DNA from: JANQIV01 sp050117315
GTDB lineage: Bacteria; Bacteroidota; Ignavibacteria; Ignavibacteriales; Melioribacteraceae
Assembly: GCA_050117315.1 (NCBI GenBank)
Contig: JASFMY010000070.1
Coordinates: 1-34,189, forward strand
Length of the DNA: 34,189 nt
Direction of reading: 5' to 3'
Positions within the stretch are counted from its first letter, which is position 1. Each line of letters begins with the position of its first letter. The translations under genes were made by a program, and so were the position numbers. Of this stretch, positions 24,245 through 32,497 are shown one piece after another. The notes under the pieces were generated by a model, which saw only the letters and a list, made by a program, of their open reading frames with translations, did not search any database and was not told where the DNA came from.

Positions 24245-24922
24245 CTAATCCATTATTTCCAATTTCATATTTATGCTTCGGCTTATCTTAACTTTTCCCG
24301 AAATATCTTCTTTTGATTCCGCAATCATTGTCACAGAATTAAGGGGTTTCGGATATGACTCAAAAAGGTCATGTTCTTTTATCTGAATTATTTTTCCTAC
24401 TTTAACGCCCATACTTTCAGCAATATATTCAGCCTTTTCTTTTGCCGCTTTAGTTGCTTTAATCGTAGCTTCTTTATGATATTTTATTAAGTCTGATACT
24501 CCATAACCTGAACTCACAACTTCATAGAGGGAATTTTTTGAAAGCTTAGTAATAAATTCATAATAATCGGTAAAATTTCTCAACTTAACCGTAACATTTA
24601 CCTGTGAAAAATAACCGATCAGTTTTCTTTCTTCCGACATATATGAATATTCTTTGCCGAATTTGATTGGTGAAATTTCCCAGTCTTCTTTAGCAATATT
24701 AAACTCATTAAGAATTTTCACAAGTTCGTCGGAAGCATTGAGGTTAACTTGTTTGCTTTGCTCCAAGGTCTCGGCTACATTTCTGATTTGTACATTAAAA
24801 AAGATATGATCTGCTTCGGCAACTATTTCCGCAGTACCGTTTACGTCAATAAAACGTGATAAATCCTGTGCATTTAATGAATAAAAACAGGGCAACAAAA
24901 ATAGAATAAGTATTTTTTTCAT
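24245..24922 (-). CDS. SIMPL (DUF541) domain exported protein
   Basis: This 225-residue protein has a signal peptide (KKILILFLLPCFYSLNA-QD). It then shows the SIMPL-domain pattern: IDVNGTAEIVAEADHIFFNVQI, the helix EQSKQVNLNASDELVKIL, ISPIKFGKEYSY..ERKLIGYFSQVNVTVKL, and the second half AKEKAEYIAESMGVKVGKI that forms the symmetric repeat. SIMPL proteins (BP26 of Brucella, E. coli YggE) are periplasmic and form ring- or channel-like oligomers; their role is unsettled, with links to oxidative stress. It is monocistronic here, 117 bases after GH43 in the same direction. Confidence 0.88.
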   Translation of the reverse strand: MKKILILFLLPCFYSLNAQDLSRFIDVNGTAEIVAEADHIFFNVQIRNVAETLEQSKQVNLNASDELVKILNEFNIAKEDWEISPIKFGKEYSYMSEERKLIGYFSQVNVTVKLRNFTDYYEFITKLSKNSLYEVVSSGYGVSDLIKYHKEATIKATKAAKEKAEYIAESMGVKVGKIIQIKEHDLFESYPKPLNSVTMIAESKEDISGKVKISRSINMKLEIMD

Positions 24923-25293
24923 GTCTATTCGCTCATTTTTTTAGAAAAATTTTAACAATAATTAATACGAAAAACGAGACGAAAATAATTTTTTATTTTC
25001 ATATTATCAATGTAAATAAAAGCGGATGAAATTTGGAATACAGATTTTTGGATTTAAACTTGGACACTTATCTTAAGACCAACATAAAAAAACATCAAAA
25101 TATTGCCGGGAGTGATAAACTCTCACGGATTTTTGCATAACTATTCACAATTATCTTTTTATTAATTTTTTTTGTTTATTTTTTTTATAAATATAATATA
25201 TTTACAGAAATCGGCTTAATTATTCAGGCACACTTTCAAAATAACATTAGTAATTTACCCCAAAATAATTACCAACAAAATAAAAGGAGTAGC
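24923..25293. promoter_or_regulatory. Intergenic region upstream of the PII-amtB operon
   Basis: This is a 371-bp AT-rich gap between divergent genes with no coding frame. The last 150 bp before the PII gene contain long T-runs and TATAAATATAATATATT (about 25189), a good AT-rich -10-like area. AGGAG lies six bases before the PII start. I looked for a sigma-54 site (GG-N10-GC) as expected for nitrogen control and found no convincing one. Confidence 0.35.
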
Positions 25294-25632
25294 ATGAAAA
25301 AAATTGAAGCAATCATACGTCCGCACACTTTAGATGATGTGCATAATGCTTTGCAGGAAGCAGGGTTTTCCGGCTTAACGGTTTCGGAAGTTAGAGGCTA
25401 CGGAAGACAGAAAGGTCATAAGGAAATTTACCGAGGAAGCGAGTATAATATTGATTTCGTTCCAAAATTGAAATTGGAGTTGGTTTGTAAAGATGATATG
25501 GTCGAAAATGTGATCTCGATAATTATAAAGATTGCTAAAACGGGTAAAGTAGGTGATGGTAAGATTTTTATACTTCATGTTGAGGATGCCATTAGAATTA
25601 GAACTGAAGAGTCGGGCGAAGATGCTCTTTAA
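25294..25632 (+). CDS. glnK: Nitrogen regulatory protein PII (GlnB/GlnK)
   Basis: This 112-residue protein has the normal PII length. PII trimers sense 2-oxoglutarate and ATP/ADP and control ammonium transport and assimilation. Signature regions: MKKIEAIIRPHTLDDVHNAL, the T-loop GYGRQKGHKEIYRGSEYNID with Tyr51 (the uridylylation position in proteobacteria), the B-loop KTGKVGDGKIFI, and the C-terminal RIRTEESGEDAL. Its place directly upstream of amtB, 54 bp apart in the same direction, is the conserved glnK-amtB pair, so its main partner is very probably the AmtB channel, which it blocks when nitrogen is ample. Whether Tyr51 is modified cannot be told. Confidence 0.95.
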   Translation: MKKIEAIIRPHTLDDVHNALQEAGFSGLTVSEVRGYGRQKGHKEIYRGSEYNIDFVPKLKLELVCKDDMVENVISIIIKIAKTGKVGDGKIFILHVEDAIRIRTEESGEDAL

Positions 25633-25686
25633 CCAATTAGTAATTATTAACGGAGAAAATTATCAGTAATAAAATAGGAGACAAAT

Positions 25687-26943
25687 ATGGAAATTGGTTC
25701 TATTCAAACAATAACCAACGAACTATTTACAGTGAATAATTTATGGATGATGATTGCTACAGCGCTCGTTTTTATAATGCACCTGGGTTTTGCAACGCTG
25801 GAAGTAGGCTTAACACAAGCAAAGAACACAATTAATATTCTTTTTAAGAATTCAATAATTCCTGCCATAGGGCTTTTAACTTATGCAATAGTAGGTTTTA
25901 ACCTGATGTATCCGGGAGAAGACTTTGCGGGAGCATTTATAGGATTCGCAGGTTTTGGTATATCAACAGATGCAACAGGAATTACAAGCGCTTATAATGA
26001 AGGTTACACATACTGGACGGACTTTTTATTCCAGGGAATGTTTGCCGCTACCGCTGCCACCATTGTTTCCGGTGCAGTTGCAGAACGTGTTAAACTTTCA
26101 AGTTTTCTAATATTCTCAACACTGTTTGTAGGTATAGCTTATCCGGTTGCCGGAATGTGGAAATGGGGAGCCGGTTGGCTGGATGCTTTGGGATTCTATG
26201 ATTTTGCAGGTTCTACCCTGGTACACTCTGTCGGCGGATGGGGCGCACTTACAGGCGTTATCTTTTTAGGCCCTAGATTAGGGAAATATTCATCTAAAGG
26301 GAAAATATCACCTATCCCGGGTCACAGTATTCCCCTTGCTGCAATCGGGGTTTTCTTATTGTGGCTGGGCTGGTTTGGTTTTAACGGGGGCTCTGTTCTT
26401 AGTGCCGAACCGGGTGCGGTTTCACTTGTACTTGTCACAACTTCATTAGCAGCAGCAGCCGGAGCAATAGGCGCAATGGTTACATCATGGACTGTTTTCA
26501 AAACTCCTGATATTACAATGGTGTTGAACGGAATTCTTGCAGGCCTGGTGGGAATAACTGCCGGCGCCGATCAAATGGGACCTATGTCTTCCGTAGTTGT
26601 AGGTTTTATTGCAGGAATTATTGTTGTTTTCTCGATTGCTTTTTTTGATAAAATAAAATTAGACGACCCTGTCGGAGCTCTATCGGTTCACCTTGTATGC
26701 GGCATCTGGGGAACGCTTGCTGTCGGTTTATTCGGGAACCTGGCAGGCGGCGGACAATTTCTTGCGCAGTTAACCGGGGTAATTGCTGTCGGCGTATTTA
26801 TTGTAATATTCAGCGGCGCATTGTGGCTGTTCTTAAAAGCAACAATTGGGATACGTGTTTCAGTAGAAGAAGAAACAAACGGTCTGGATATTGGCGAACA
26901 TAGCATGGAAGCTTATCCCGAATTTGAAAAAGTTGCAAAATAA
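25687..26943 (+). CDS. amtB: Ammonium channel/transporter AmtB
   Basis: This 418-residue membrane protein has eleven hydrophobic helices. Ribosome site AGGAG lies seven bases upstream. Conserved Amt residues are present: the twin pore histidines His180 (DFAGSTLVHSVGG) and His335 (GALSVHLVCGIWG), Asp172 before the first, the Trp in GMWKWGAGW, and the helix pattern GFNGGSVLSA. The start lacks a cleavable signal peptide, in contrast to E. coli AmtB. The C-terminal tail (EEETNGLDIGEHSMEAYPEF) is the family's cytosolic tail that couples to PII. It mediates ammonium uptake at low external concentrations and is paired with the PII gene upstream. Confidence 0.96.
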   Translation: MEIGSIQTITNELFTVNNLWMMIATALVFIMHLGFATLEVGLTQAKNTINILFKNSIIPAIGLLTYAIVGFNLMYPGEDFAGAFIGFAGFGISTDATGITSAYNEGYTYWTDFLFQGMFAATAATIVSGAVAERVKLSSFLIFSTLFVGIAYPVAGMWKWGAGWLDALGFYDFAGSTLVHSVGGWGALTGVIFLGPRLGKYSSKGKISPIPGHSIPLAAIGVFLLWLGWFGFNGGSVLSAEPGAVSLVLVTTSLAAAAGAIGAMVTSWTVFKTPDITMVLNGILAGLVGITAGADQMGPMSSVVVGFIAGIIVVFSIAFFDKIKLDDPVGALSVHLVCGIWGTLAVGLFGNLAGGGQFLAQLTGVIAVGVFIVIFSGALWLFLKATIGIRVSVEEETNGLDIGEHSMEAYPEFEKVAK

Positions 26944-26949
26944 ATAAGA

Positions 26950-27050
26950 AGATTGATTGGTTGAATGGATGCATGTCCGCCGTACATGTATTCTTGAAGG
27001 CGGAATTGAAATCTTTCAGCCAGTCATTCAGTCAACCAGTCATTCACTAA
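26950..27050. repeat. Inverted-repeat segment after amtB
   Basis: TCCGCC (26976-26981) pairs with GGCGGA (26999-27004). Around it, GATTGGTTGAATG near 26954 is matched in reverse by CATTCAGTCAACCAGTCATTCA (two copies of CAGTCATTCA at 27019 onward). The whole can fold into a long imperfect hairpin and probably ends the PII-amtB transcript. The TCCGCC core recurs in the repeats near 31331 and 31366. Confidence 0.5.
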
Positions 27051-27110
27051 AATTTATAAATAATTTGATGTTTCAAAAATTTCCCTCAAAACAAGGTCTC
27101 ACAAACAGTA

Positions 27111-27473
27111 TTATTCTTTTTGTTTCCTTTTATTATATCCTTTTCCATCAAACGGCTGAAGCTTTTCAATCCACATTTCTTCAAGGACTTTCAATTCTTC
27201 TCCGTAATTTAAGTTGGAATCTGCTTTCGGCTCGAGTATATCAATGATTTCAAATACAAAATTATCATCCCCTGTTTTGTTGTAGTCACTCTGAAGTTCA
27301 CTGTTAGTGTGTGTACCGGTCTGCAACTGAAACCTGAAACTGTTTTCTTTACCGCTTAAGTTCAGTCCCCTCCCGATAAGTATTTTCCCGTTGGTCAAGT
27401 TTCTTATCATGTAAATTCCCATTTGCGGCAGAGTCTGCTTATATTTTTTCTTCAGTTCTTTTTTATCAATCAT
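27111..27473 (-). CDS. GIY-YIG nuclease-family protein
   Basis: This 120-residue protein has a GIY-YIG fold core: GIYMIRNLTNGKILIGRGLN, in which the classic GIY...YIG appears as GIY...LIG, then SFRFQLQTGTHTNSELQSDY, NFVFEIIDILEP and the closing LKVLEEMWIEKLQPFDGKGYN. The late Glu, which binds the metal ion in this superfamily, is present (LEEMWIEKLQ). It has no DNA-binding domain. The start ATG overlaps the stop of the TetR gene (27470-27473), so the two are coupled. This small form is frequent in Bacteroidota-type genomes with a TetR gene in front. A DNA-cleaving role is assumed from the fold only. Confidence 0.8.
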   Translation of the reverse strand: MIDKKELKKKYKQTLPQMGIYMIRNLTNGKILIGRGLNLSGKENSFRFQLQTGTHTNSELQSDYNKTGDDNFVFEIIDILEPKADSNLNYGEELKVLEEMWIEKLQPFDGKGYNKRKQKE

Positions 27474-28066
27474 TTTTTTACTCTCAAAATGTAATTCAAT
27501 TGTGCTTCCGTAATTTCGGTAAACTCTTTATAAGTTTCCGGCTGTCTCCTGTTTATATAAAAAAGCAGCATACCTATAACAGCGTGATGAGCTGTATCAC
27601 GCATAGCAGCAGCATCACGAGCTTTTAATTGCTTCTTCTTGACGCAGTAATTCCAATCATCTTCGCATAATTTATCTAAAAAATCGTAAATCATTTTCAG
27701 CGTTGGTTTCTTATACCCTAACTCTGTTGTCTTCTCAAGAAAAAACAATTCGAATATACCCGGGTACTGGATAAAGTATTTGATATAGGCTTTTAGAATT
27801 TGTTTAATTCTTTTTAAGCCGCGTGAGGAGCTTTTTACCTCGTTAAATACGAATTCCTCGCATTCCTCCAAGAAGTCTTTTACGCACTCAAATATCAAAT
27901 CTTTTGCATCGCTAAAATAATTATAAAGAGTAGCGTAAGAATAACCCGCACGTTCAGCTACGTTTCTTACGCTCACACATTTTAATCCTTCTCCTTTGAG
28001 AATATCCTTAGTAGCCTGGATAAAATACTGTTTCATCCGCTGCTCTTGAATTTCTTTGTTTTTCAT
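27470..28066 (-). CDS. TetR/AcrR-family transcriptional regulator
   Basis: The product has 198 residues. The N-terminal TetR helix-turn-helix is typical: FIQATKDILKGEGLKCVSV, RNVAERAGYSYATLYNYFSD, KDLIFECVKDFLEE. The all-helical C-terminal ligand domain (60-198) has no recognisable ligand signature. It overlaps the GIY-YIG gene by four bases and is preceded by AAGGAATAGGTC before the ATG. The 90-bp upstream gap contains a plausible minus-strand promoter (TTGACG...TATAAT-like at about 28095-28110), where it could repress itself. Confidence 0.9.
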   Translation of the reverse strand: MKNKEIQEQRMKQYFIQATKDILKGEGLKCVSVRNVAERAGYSYATLYNYFSDAKDLIFECVKDFLEECEEFVFNEVKSSSRGLKRIKQILKAYIKYFIQYPGIFELFFLEKTTELGYKKPTLKMIYDFLDKLCEDDWNYCVKKKQLKARDAAAMRDTAHHAVIGMLLFYINRRQPETYKEFTEITEAQLNYILRVKK

Positions 28067-28157
28067 GACCTATTCCTTCTAAAAATTAATAAACATTATA
28101 CGTCAAAAAAATTTCTTCTGATGGGGCTATACTGCCGCCTAAATTTATTTAAAACAA

Positions 28158-28358
28158 TCAGTTATTAAGCAGCCATCTATCTGCTTCTTCAACAGTTTCA
28201 AAGAAACGAATACAATGATGCCTTGCGTTATCTCTTACAAGTTCGGTAACACGCTCTCCCAATGTATGGTCATTCGGTATACCACTGGCCATTATATCTA
28301 ACGCATCATCAACACTACTAAGTCTCAAATTGTTATTTTTAGCTAATAAATTACTCAT
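28158..28358 (-). CDS. Small protein of unknown function
   Basis: The start ATG at 28356-28358 is chosen because AAGGA lies upstream and the longer frame begins without one. The product is 66 residues: MSNLLAKNNNLRLSSVDDAL, a middle GERVTELVRDNARHHC and the end IRFFETVEEADRWLLNN. The 'RFFETxEEADRWL' ending resembles the last helix of SpoIIAA/STAS-like proteins, so this may be a shortened member, but the match is too short to rely on. It is soluble, with no signal peptide. It lies 91 bp upstream of the TetR gene in the same direction. Confidence 0.45.
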   Translation of the reverse strand: MSNLLAKNNNLRLSSVDDALDIMASGIPNDHTLGERVTELVRDNARHHCIRFFETVEEADRWLLNN

Positions 28359-28874
28359 CGTATATAATTCCTTATGTTTAATACATATGCGCACAGATAA
28401 ATTAGATTAGGACTACATGGAAAATCAGTTGCATTTTGAAAACGAAGTATTATTAACACAGCAGCTTAATATTACTGACAAATAAGTCTGCAACAACTTC
28501 ATACGAAATCCCAACAAAAGTTTTGTCATCACAGTTTATAACTACAACTTATTAACATCATTCATTTTATTAACAATGTTAATATAATAAATAATGTTAA
28601 GACATAAAAATGTTTTAATGGTTTCTCAAAAAACAAAAGGTAATTATAGGTTGGATTTTAGAGTTTTATTGTTGCCGATCATTTTGTACCGGATGAAGTT
28701 TTATTCTTTAATTTCCTCTACCTCTCCGCCCCTTGCATTTGCTCATAACCGTACTGTTTAACACTGCACTTCTCCAATACATATATTGAAGCATGACAAT
28801 TTGCAAATGGCAAATTCCGGATTAAAAATTATTGATAAAAATTACTTTTTTCTCTCTTGAGGTATGTGCACCTA
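28359..28874. other. Non-coding region with nested TTAAC palindromes
   Basis: No gene is visible in this stretch of about 515 bp. The main structure is a nested palindrome: TTAACAATGTTAA (28570-28582) inside a wider pair TTAACAT (28552-28558) / ATGTTAA (28594-28600). This could be a regulator operator for the small gene or the TetR cluster. The rest is AT-rich without other clear signals. Confidence 0.35.
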
Positions 28875-30016
28875 TCATACTCCCCTTTGTATTACTTGCT
28901 GCAGTCGGCTGTTATTCAGTCCGGTGGGAATTCCTTTTGAGTGCCAGTGCTTTTTACAGCCGCAGTAGTCAAGCGGGACACATTGTGAAGGGATATTTAA
29001 TTCACGCATCTGGTAACCGCCGACTACAATATTTAATAAACACGCAACATTCTTTTGTGTTTTCCCATCTCTTTAGCCAGCGAGTAAAACTTGTTGAATG
29101 CGGTACAATAAAAACTTCAAAATTATTTTCTTTGCCGAGCTTTCTTATTTTGTTAAATCTACAGTCTTTAGTACAACCCGTACAAACAATATCAAGCCCG
29201 TTTTCGGAAGCTTTACAACTTTCGTCGTTACCGGGTCTCATGCAGCCCGGAACAAGTATTGCCCTTTTTTTAGTTTTAATAAATTCTTCTTTAAAGCCCC
29301 AATTAATAATTTCCGAAGCAACCATATTTATGTGATACTCAACTTCCTGCTTACCGCAGAAAATTACGTCTTCCCGCCGGCGATAATTTTTATAGCCGTT
29401 ATTCAGAAAAACATTTACACATGATGAAAAATCACCTAATTCCTTCTTTGCTTTTTCTTTGAACCATTCGTAAACTTTTGCAGCATCCCTCATAGCTGAT
29501 TCAAATTTCAGTTCCGACTGTTTCTCAAAAAACATCAACCAGTTTTTAAAGCGTTTAACCTCATCATCAAACTCGCCTGTTGCTTCTAGCCAAAGAATCA
29601 ATTTCCGCATTGACCTTATATCAAATTTTCTTTTAAAATATTTACCGTTTATTTTAGGAATTACAAACAGCCCGGATAAGATTCCGCGAACCGGGTCAAA
29701 CATTTTTTTAGTAATTTCATTTTTCCCGCGAAGATTATATAGAATTTTAAGCAGGAGCAACAGTAAATAAGAATTTCTTTGCGAAGCTCCCAAATAGCGT
29801 TCATAAGTCATCGAAAGTGTCAATATTTCTATAGCATATTCATGCCTTGTTCTGGGGGACTCAATTTTATTTATTTTAAGAAAAGCGGAATAGCCTGATA
29901 ATACACTCCCAAGTTTATCATTAATCTCGGAATAAACTTTCTTCGAAAATAACTTTAGAATATCATAAAACCGGTCTGAGCTTTTGTTTTCTTAAATCGT
30001 ATGTAATACAACTCAT
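28875..30016 (-). pseudogene. DUF116 protein gene with two frameshifts
   Basis: Three frames on the minus strand join into one DUF116 protein of about 380 residues. It starts MSCITYDLRKQK (ATG at 30014-30016). It shifts near 29985 (run AAACAAAAG) to SSDRFYDILKLFSKKVYSEI, SALRIN-type helices and onward through ERYLGASQRNSYLLLLLL. It shifts again near 29050 to VACLLNIVVGGYQMREL, NIPSQCVPLDYCGCKKHW, HSKGIPTGLN and ends at the TGA 28875-28877. The middle part contains the family's cysteines (VPGCMRPGNDESCKA, CTGCTKDCRF). The conserved C-terminal CGCKKHW is lost from the middle frame. DUF116 proteins have an unknown biochemical role; the Cys-rich middle suggests a metal or Fe-S site. Both breaks shift by the same amount (+1), so indel errors should be excluded. 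Confidence 0.75.
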
Positions 30017-30167
30017 AGTATTTTGATTTTGTAAAAGCGGTGAAAATATACACAATGTGGACGTCTTTATCTTAGGTTTTGTTACATTAAGTTTTTGTTA
30101 AAATAAAGCGAACAACAAAAATAGTACAAGATTGTAATGAAAAGTTGAATAATTTCCCTGCTGTTTA

Positions 30168-31088
30168 TCATAGATAAAGAATTAAATAAAACAGTACTAT
30201 CGCAACAACACAAATAGCCGGAAGTATTGTTATAGCCAATCTATCTATTTTCTTTGCTTTCTCTTCCTGTCCGTAAAGCAAACACCTATTTGATATTATT
30301 ATTTTAATCAAGCTCAGGAATATCAAAGAGTACATTGCAACTATAATGACATCTATGTTGGTCGGATATTTTAATTCGTGGAACTGACTGGTTATTGTAA
30401 AATGTAGAGCCACGAAACCTAAAATGGTAGTAATGCCGAGGTTTATTCGTGTTGAAAAATCATTAAGCGGAATAAATAAGGTCAGTAACGAAATTGCCAG
30501 GATAATTAAAATCGGGACAAATACTTTGTAAATTGCCGAGCCTATTTTGCGTTCAATATTAATAGTATAATAAAGAGCGGAGAATTCACTGCCGTAATAA
30601 TCTGAAGTTAACGTATCAGATTCATAACCTAATATGTTCCAGCCGTTAAGGTGGTAATTACCTGAGAACTGTGTGTAATCTTTATACTTTACATATATTA
30701 AACTATCTCTTGTAAGAGAAAAATCACTTACTTCTAATCTCAATTCATGTGAATCAAACGGAAAGGTTTTTACATTCATAGAACTTCTGAAACTTCCTTT
30801 AATTTTACACGAATAATAATTCCAGAGAGAATCTTCCCACTGAAACACGAAACTTTTTGAGATATCCTTAGCTGTATAGAATTCAAAATTGAGAGGAGAC
30901 CTTGAACCTTTTCTCCAGCGCATATCGAAATAAAACTCTGCATAAAACGAATGGTTCTCAACAGATACTTTATCAATATAATTAAGCGCCAAACCTAAAT
31001 ATGCTTTTGTCGGTTCGTCTTTACTCTTTGCACTCTCAGGCAAGATTACTGCATATAACAAAAAAAAGATTACAAAAAAACTTCTCAT
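30168..31088 (-). CDS. Prokaryotic pentameric ligand-gated ion channel (Cys-loop-like)
   Basis: This 306-residue protein has a signal peptide (about 1-20). The beta-rich ligand-binding domain (25-185) holds the equivalent of the Cys-loop without cysteines, VKTFPFDSHELRLEVSDF (residues 106-123). Four membrane helices follow: M1 186-206 (YKVFVPILIILAISLLTLFI), M2 212-232 (STRINLGITTILGFVALHFT), M3 245-266, a short basic loop, M4 284-306. The 'R(I/V)xLGITT(I/V)L' start of M2 is the hallmark of this superfamily, as in GLIC and ELIC. The pore-lining face of M2 carries Thr, Thr, Leu, Val, His, without the Glu ring typical of GLIC; ion selectivity is uncertain. It is a single gene with no accessory domain. 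The ligand is unknown. Confidence 0.88.
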   Translation of the reverse strand: MRSFFVIFFLLYAVILPESAKSKDEPTKAYLGLALNYIDKVSVENHSFYAEFYFDMRWRKGSRSPLNFEFYTAKDISKSFVFQWEDSLWNYYSCKIKGSFRSSMNVKTFPFDSHELRLEVSDFSLTRDSLIYVKYKDYTQFSGNYHLNGWNILGYESDTLTSDYYGSEFSALYYTINIERKIGSAIYKVFVPILIILAISLLTLFIPLNDFSTRINLGITTILGFVALHFTITSQFHELKYPTNIDVIIVAMYSLIFLSLIKIIISNRCLLYGQEEKAKKIDRLAITILPAICVVAIVLFYLILYL

Positions 31089-31317
31089 ATTATTGCCCCT
31101 GGTTTGTGAAATAATATATTCCCCCCGGGAAATATATTGTGAAATTTAACTTATAGTTTGTTAATATGCTCATGTGTAAATTGAGTTTAAAATATAAAAA
31201 ACGCCTTCTTATATCAATACAATAATTAAACGGCGACTTGCTAATGGGTAAGCCGTCTTAAATTATTCTTTGTTTTTTTTTGAACCCCGGGGCCTGTTCC
31301 GCATGAACGAACACGGT
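31089..31317. other. Upstream region of the ion-channel gene
   Basis: AT-rich non-coding sequence. It contains a small inverted repeat around AAACGGCGACTTGCTAATGGGTAAGCCGT (near 31228; ACGGCGACTT with AAGCCGT is the pairing part) and a T-run at 31272-31281. No gene or confident promoter was seen. Confidence 0.25.
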
Positions 31318-31395
31318 GGCGGACTCGTCCGTCCGCCATAGCTGTCTTTTAGCATAGAAGGACCTGTCCGCCGGAGCTATCTTTTACGTAGGAGG
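31318..31395. repeat. GC-rich repeat with two 35-bp direct copies
   Basis: GTCCGCCATAGCTGTCTTTT (31331 onward) is repeated 35 bases later as GTCCGCCGGAGCTATCTTTT (31366 onward), both followed by TAGxAGGA-like bases. In front, GGCGGAC (31318-31324) pairs perfectly with GTCCGCC (31331-31337). This compact GC-rich block is unlike its surroundings and resembles intergenic REP-type elements; the TCCGCC core is also in the repeat after amtB. Confidence 0.6.
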
Positions 31396-31543
31396 AATTA
31401 ATGGTTGAGTATAAAAAGCAGTTTCCATATTTTAAGATTAATACTTAACCAAATATAATCTTAACTGTGAAATCTACAAAGAGGGAATGGTTTAAATACC
31501 ACTTTAGATAAATAAATGATATGTTAAAAATTTATCTCACGGG

Positions 31544-31687
31544 ATGAAGACAACAAAGATTTACACGCATGTAATAAACAAAGGTGCGGGGATAATCAGT
31601 CCGTTAGACCGGCAGGATGTTACAAAACTAACAACTGTAACTGTAGCAAAACATGAAGCTCAGTATAAAGTTAGGCAACTAAAATAA
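31544..31687 (+). pseudogene. C-terminal remnant of a tyrosine recombinase (integron-integrase-like)
   Basis: The short frame MKTTKIYTHVINKGAGIISP, LDRQD matches the very C-terminus of integron-type and related phage integrases ('...VKTTxIYTHVxNKGxxGVxSPLD'), including the catalytic Tyr of IYTHV. In the same frame upstream only LSHG (compare LLGHxxV) is recognisable before a TGA near 31517, so the rest of the enzyme is gone. The following bases run on to a TAA at 31685-31687, and the added tail is probably fortuitous. Within that tail GTTAGGC (31670-31676) fits the integron core-site consensus GTTRRRY exactly, although this short pattern is expected by chance many times in a window this size. 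It marks an old insertion just before the four-gene cluster. Confidence 0.6.
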
Positions 31688-31698
31688 AAGGGTATAAA

Positions 31699-31938
31699 AT
31701 GCCTGAAACAAAGAAGTGCCCATATTGTTCTGAAGAAATTCTAGCAGATGCTAGAAAGTGCAAACATTGCGGTGAATATTTGGATGATACTTTAAAAGCC
31801 AAGGCTCAACCACAAGAAACAAAAATAGTAGCAAAAGAAGGATGTTTTTTACAAACTCTAAATGCGGGTTGCATTATAATTGCTGTAATTATTGTTGTTA
31901 TAATTTTAATTGGAATCATAGCTAGCTTGCAGAGGTGA
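31699..31938 (+). CDS. Zinc-ribbon membrane protein (UPF0547-like)
   Basis: This 79-residue protein has the ribosome site AAAAGGG. The N-terminal zinc ribbon, CPYCSEEILADARKCKHCGE (residues 7-26), has two CxxC pairs typical of the UPF0547/zinc-ribbon family. A polar linker of about 25 residues leads to one membrane helix (about 55-76, AGCIIIAVIIVVIILIGII). A zinc-ribbon-plus-helix design is common in poorly characterised bacterial proteins and often accompanies stress or defence loci, but no function can be claimed. It heads a four-gene plus-strand run behind the integrase remnant and is separated from the next gene by four bases, so they are co-transcribed. Confidence 0.8.
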   Translation: MPETKKCPYCSEEILADARKCKHCGEYLDDTLKAKAQPQETKIVAKEGCFLQTLNAGCIIIAVIIVVIILIGIIASLQR

Positions 31939-31942
31939 ATTA

Positions 31943-32410
31943 ATGAGTCAGTATGAATTTTTAACTTTACTAATATCCATCTTAGCTATCCTTTTATCAG
32001 TGTACGCTTTAATTCAAAATCATAGAATTGCTCGCAAACAGTATGAATTGGACCTAAAGCAATCCAAACTTGCAGAAAAGCAGTTGCAGCTAATCGAAGA
32101 AGATGAAATTAAAAAAGAGAAAGCAGATATAAAGTTAAATGTAATGCATAATTTTAAAAACGATAAATTAAACGTACAAAATGTTGGTCTCTCAACAGCA
32201 TATGACGTAAGCCTTGAAATAATTCCTGCTAAAGGTAAAGGTTCTCCTCTAGTTGACTATAAAAGCAAATTTCCTTTAGAAAAATTAGACCCCGGAGACA
32301 GCGTAGAATTATTATGGGCAGTAGATACAACTACTGGAAATGTGTTTAATTCTATTTGCAAGTGGAAGAATAAGAATGGTAAAGAAGAAATAAAAGAAAC
32401 ACAATTATAG
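31943..32410 (+). CDS. Membrane-anchored coiled-coil protein of unknown function
   Basis: The product has 155 residues. Residues 5-25 form a membrane helix (EFLTLLISILAILLSVYALI), then 26-66 a charged coiled coil (RIARKQYELDLKQSKLAEKQ, LQLIEEDEIKKEKA). Residues 66-155 are beta-rich (ADIKLNVMHNFKNDKLNVQN, LEIIPAKGKG, DPGDSVELLWAV). The C-terminal part resembles small Ig-like domains that follow such anchors in many phage- or island-associated proteins. AGAGGTG precedes the ATG, within the end of the zinc-ribbon gene. No catalytic motif is visible. Confidence 0.65.
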   Translation: MSQYEFLTLLISILAILLSVYALIQNHRIARKQYELDLKQSKLAEKQLQLIEEDEIKKEKADIKLNVMHNFKNDKLNVQNVGLSTAYDVSLEIIPAKGKGSPLVDYKSKFPLEKLDPGDSVELLWAVDTTTGNVFNSICKWKNKNGKEEIKETQL

Positions 32411-32497
32411 TTACAAGATTATAAAATATTTCAAAAGCTATATGATTAATAGTTAGAAAACTAAAATAGTACTCGTTTAACAAAAAGGAGAAATCTA

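Noticed and set aside
24923..25293. Sigma-54 promoter for the PII-amtB operon
   Set aside because: AGGCACACTTTC near 25225 has the -24-like part but no GC at the -12 position.
26957..27247. Plus-strand gene after amtB
   Set aside because: It is built from inverted-repeat DNA and then runs antisense to the GIY-YIG gene; no coding character.
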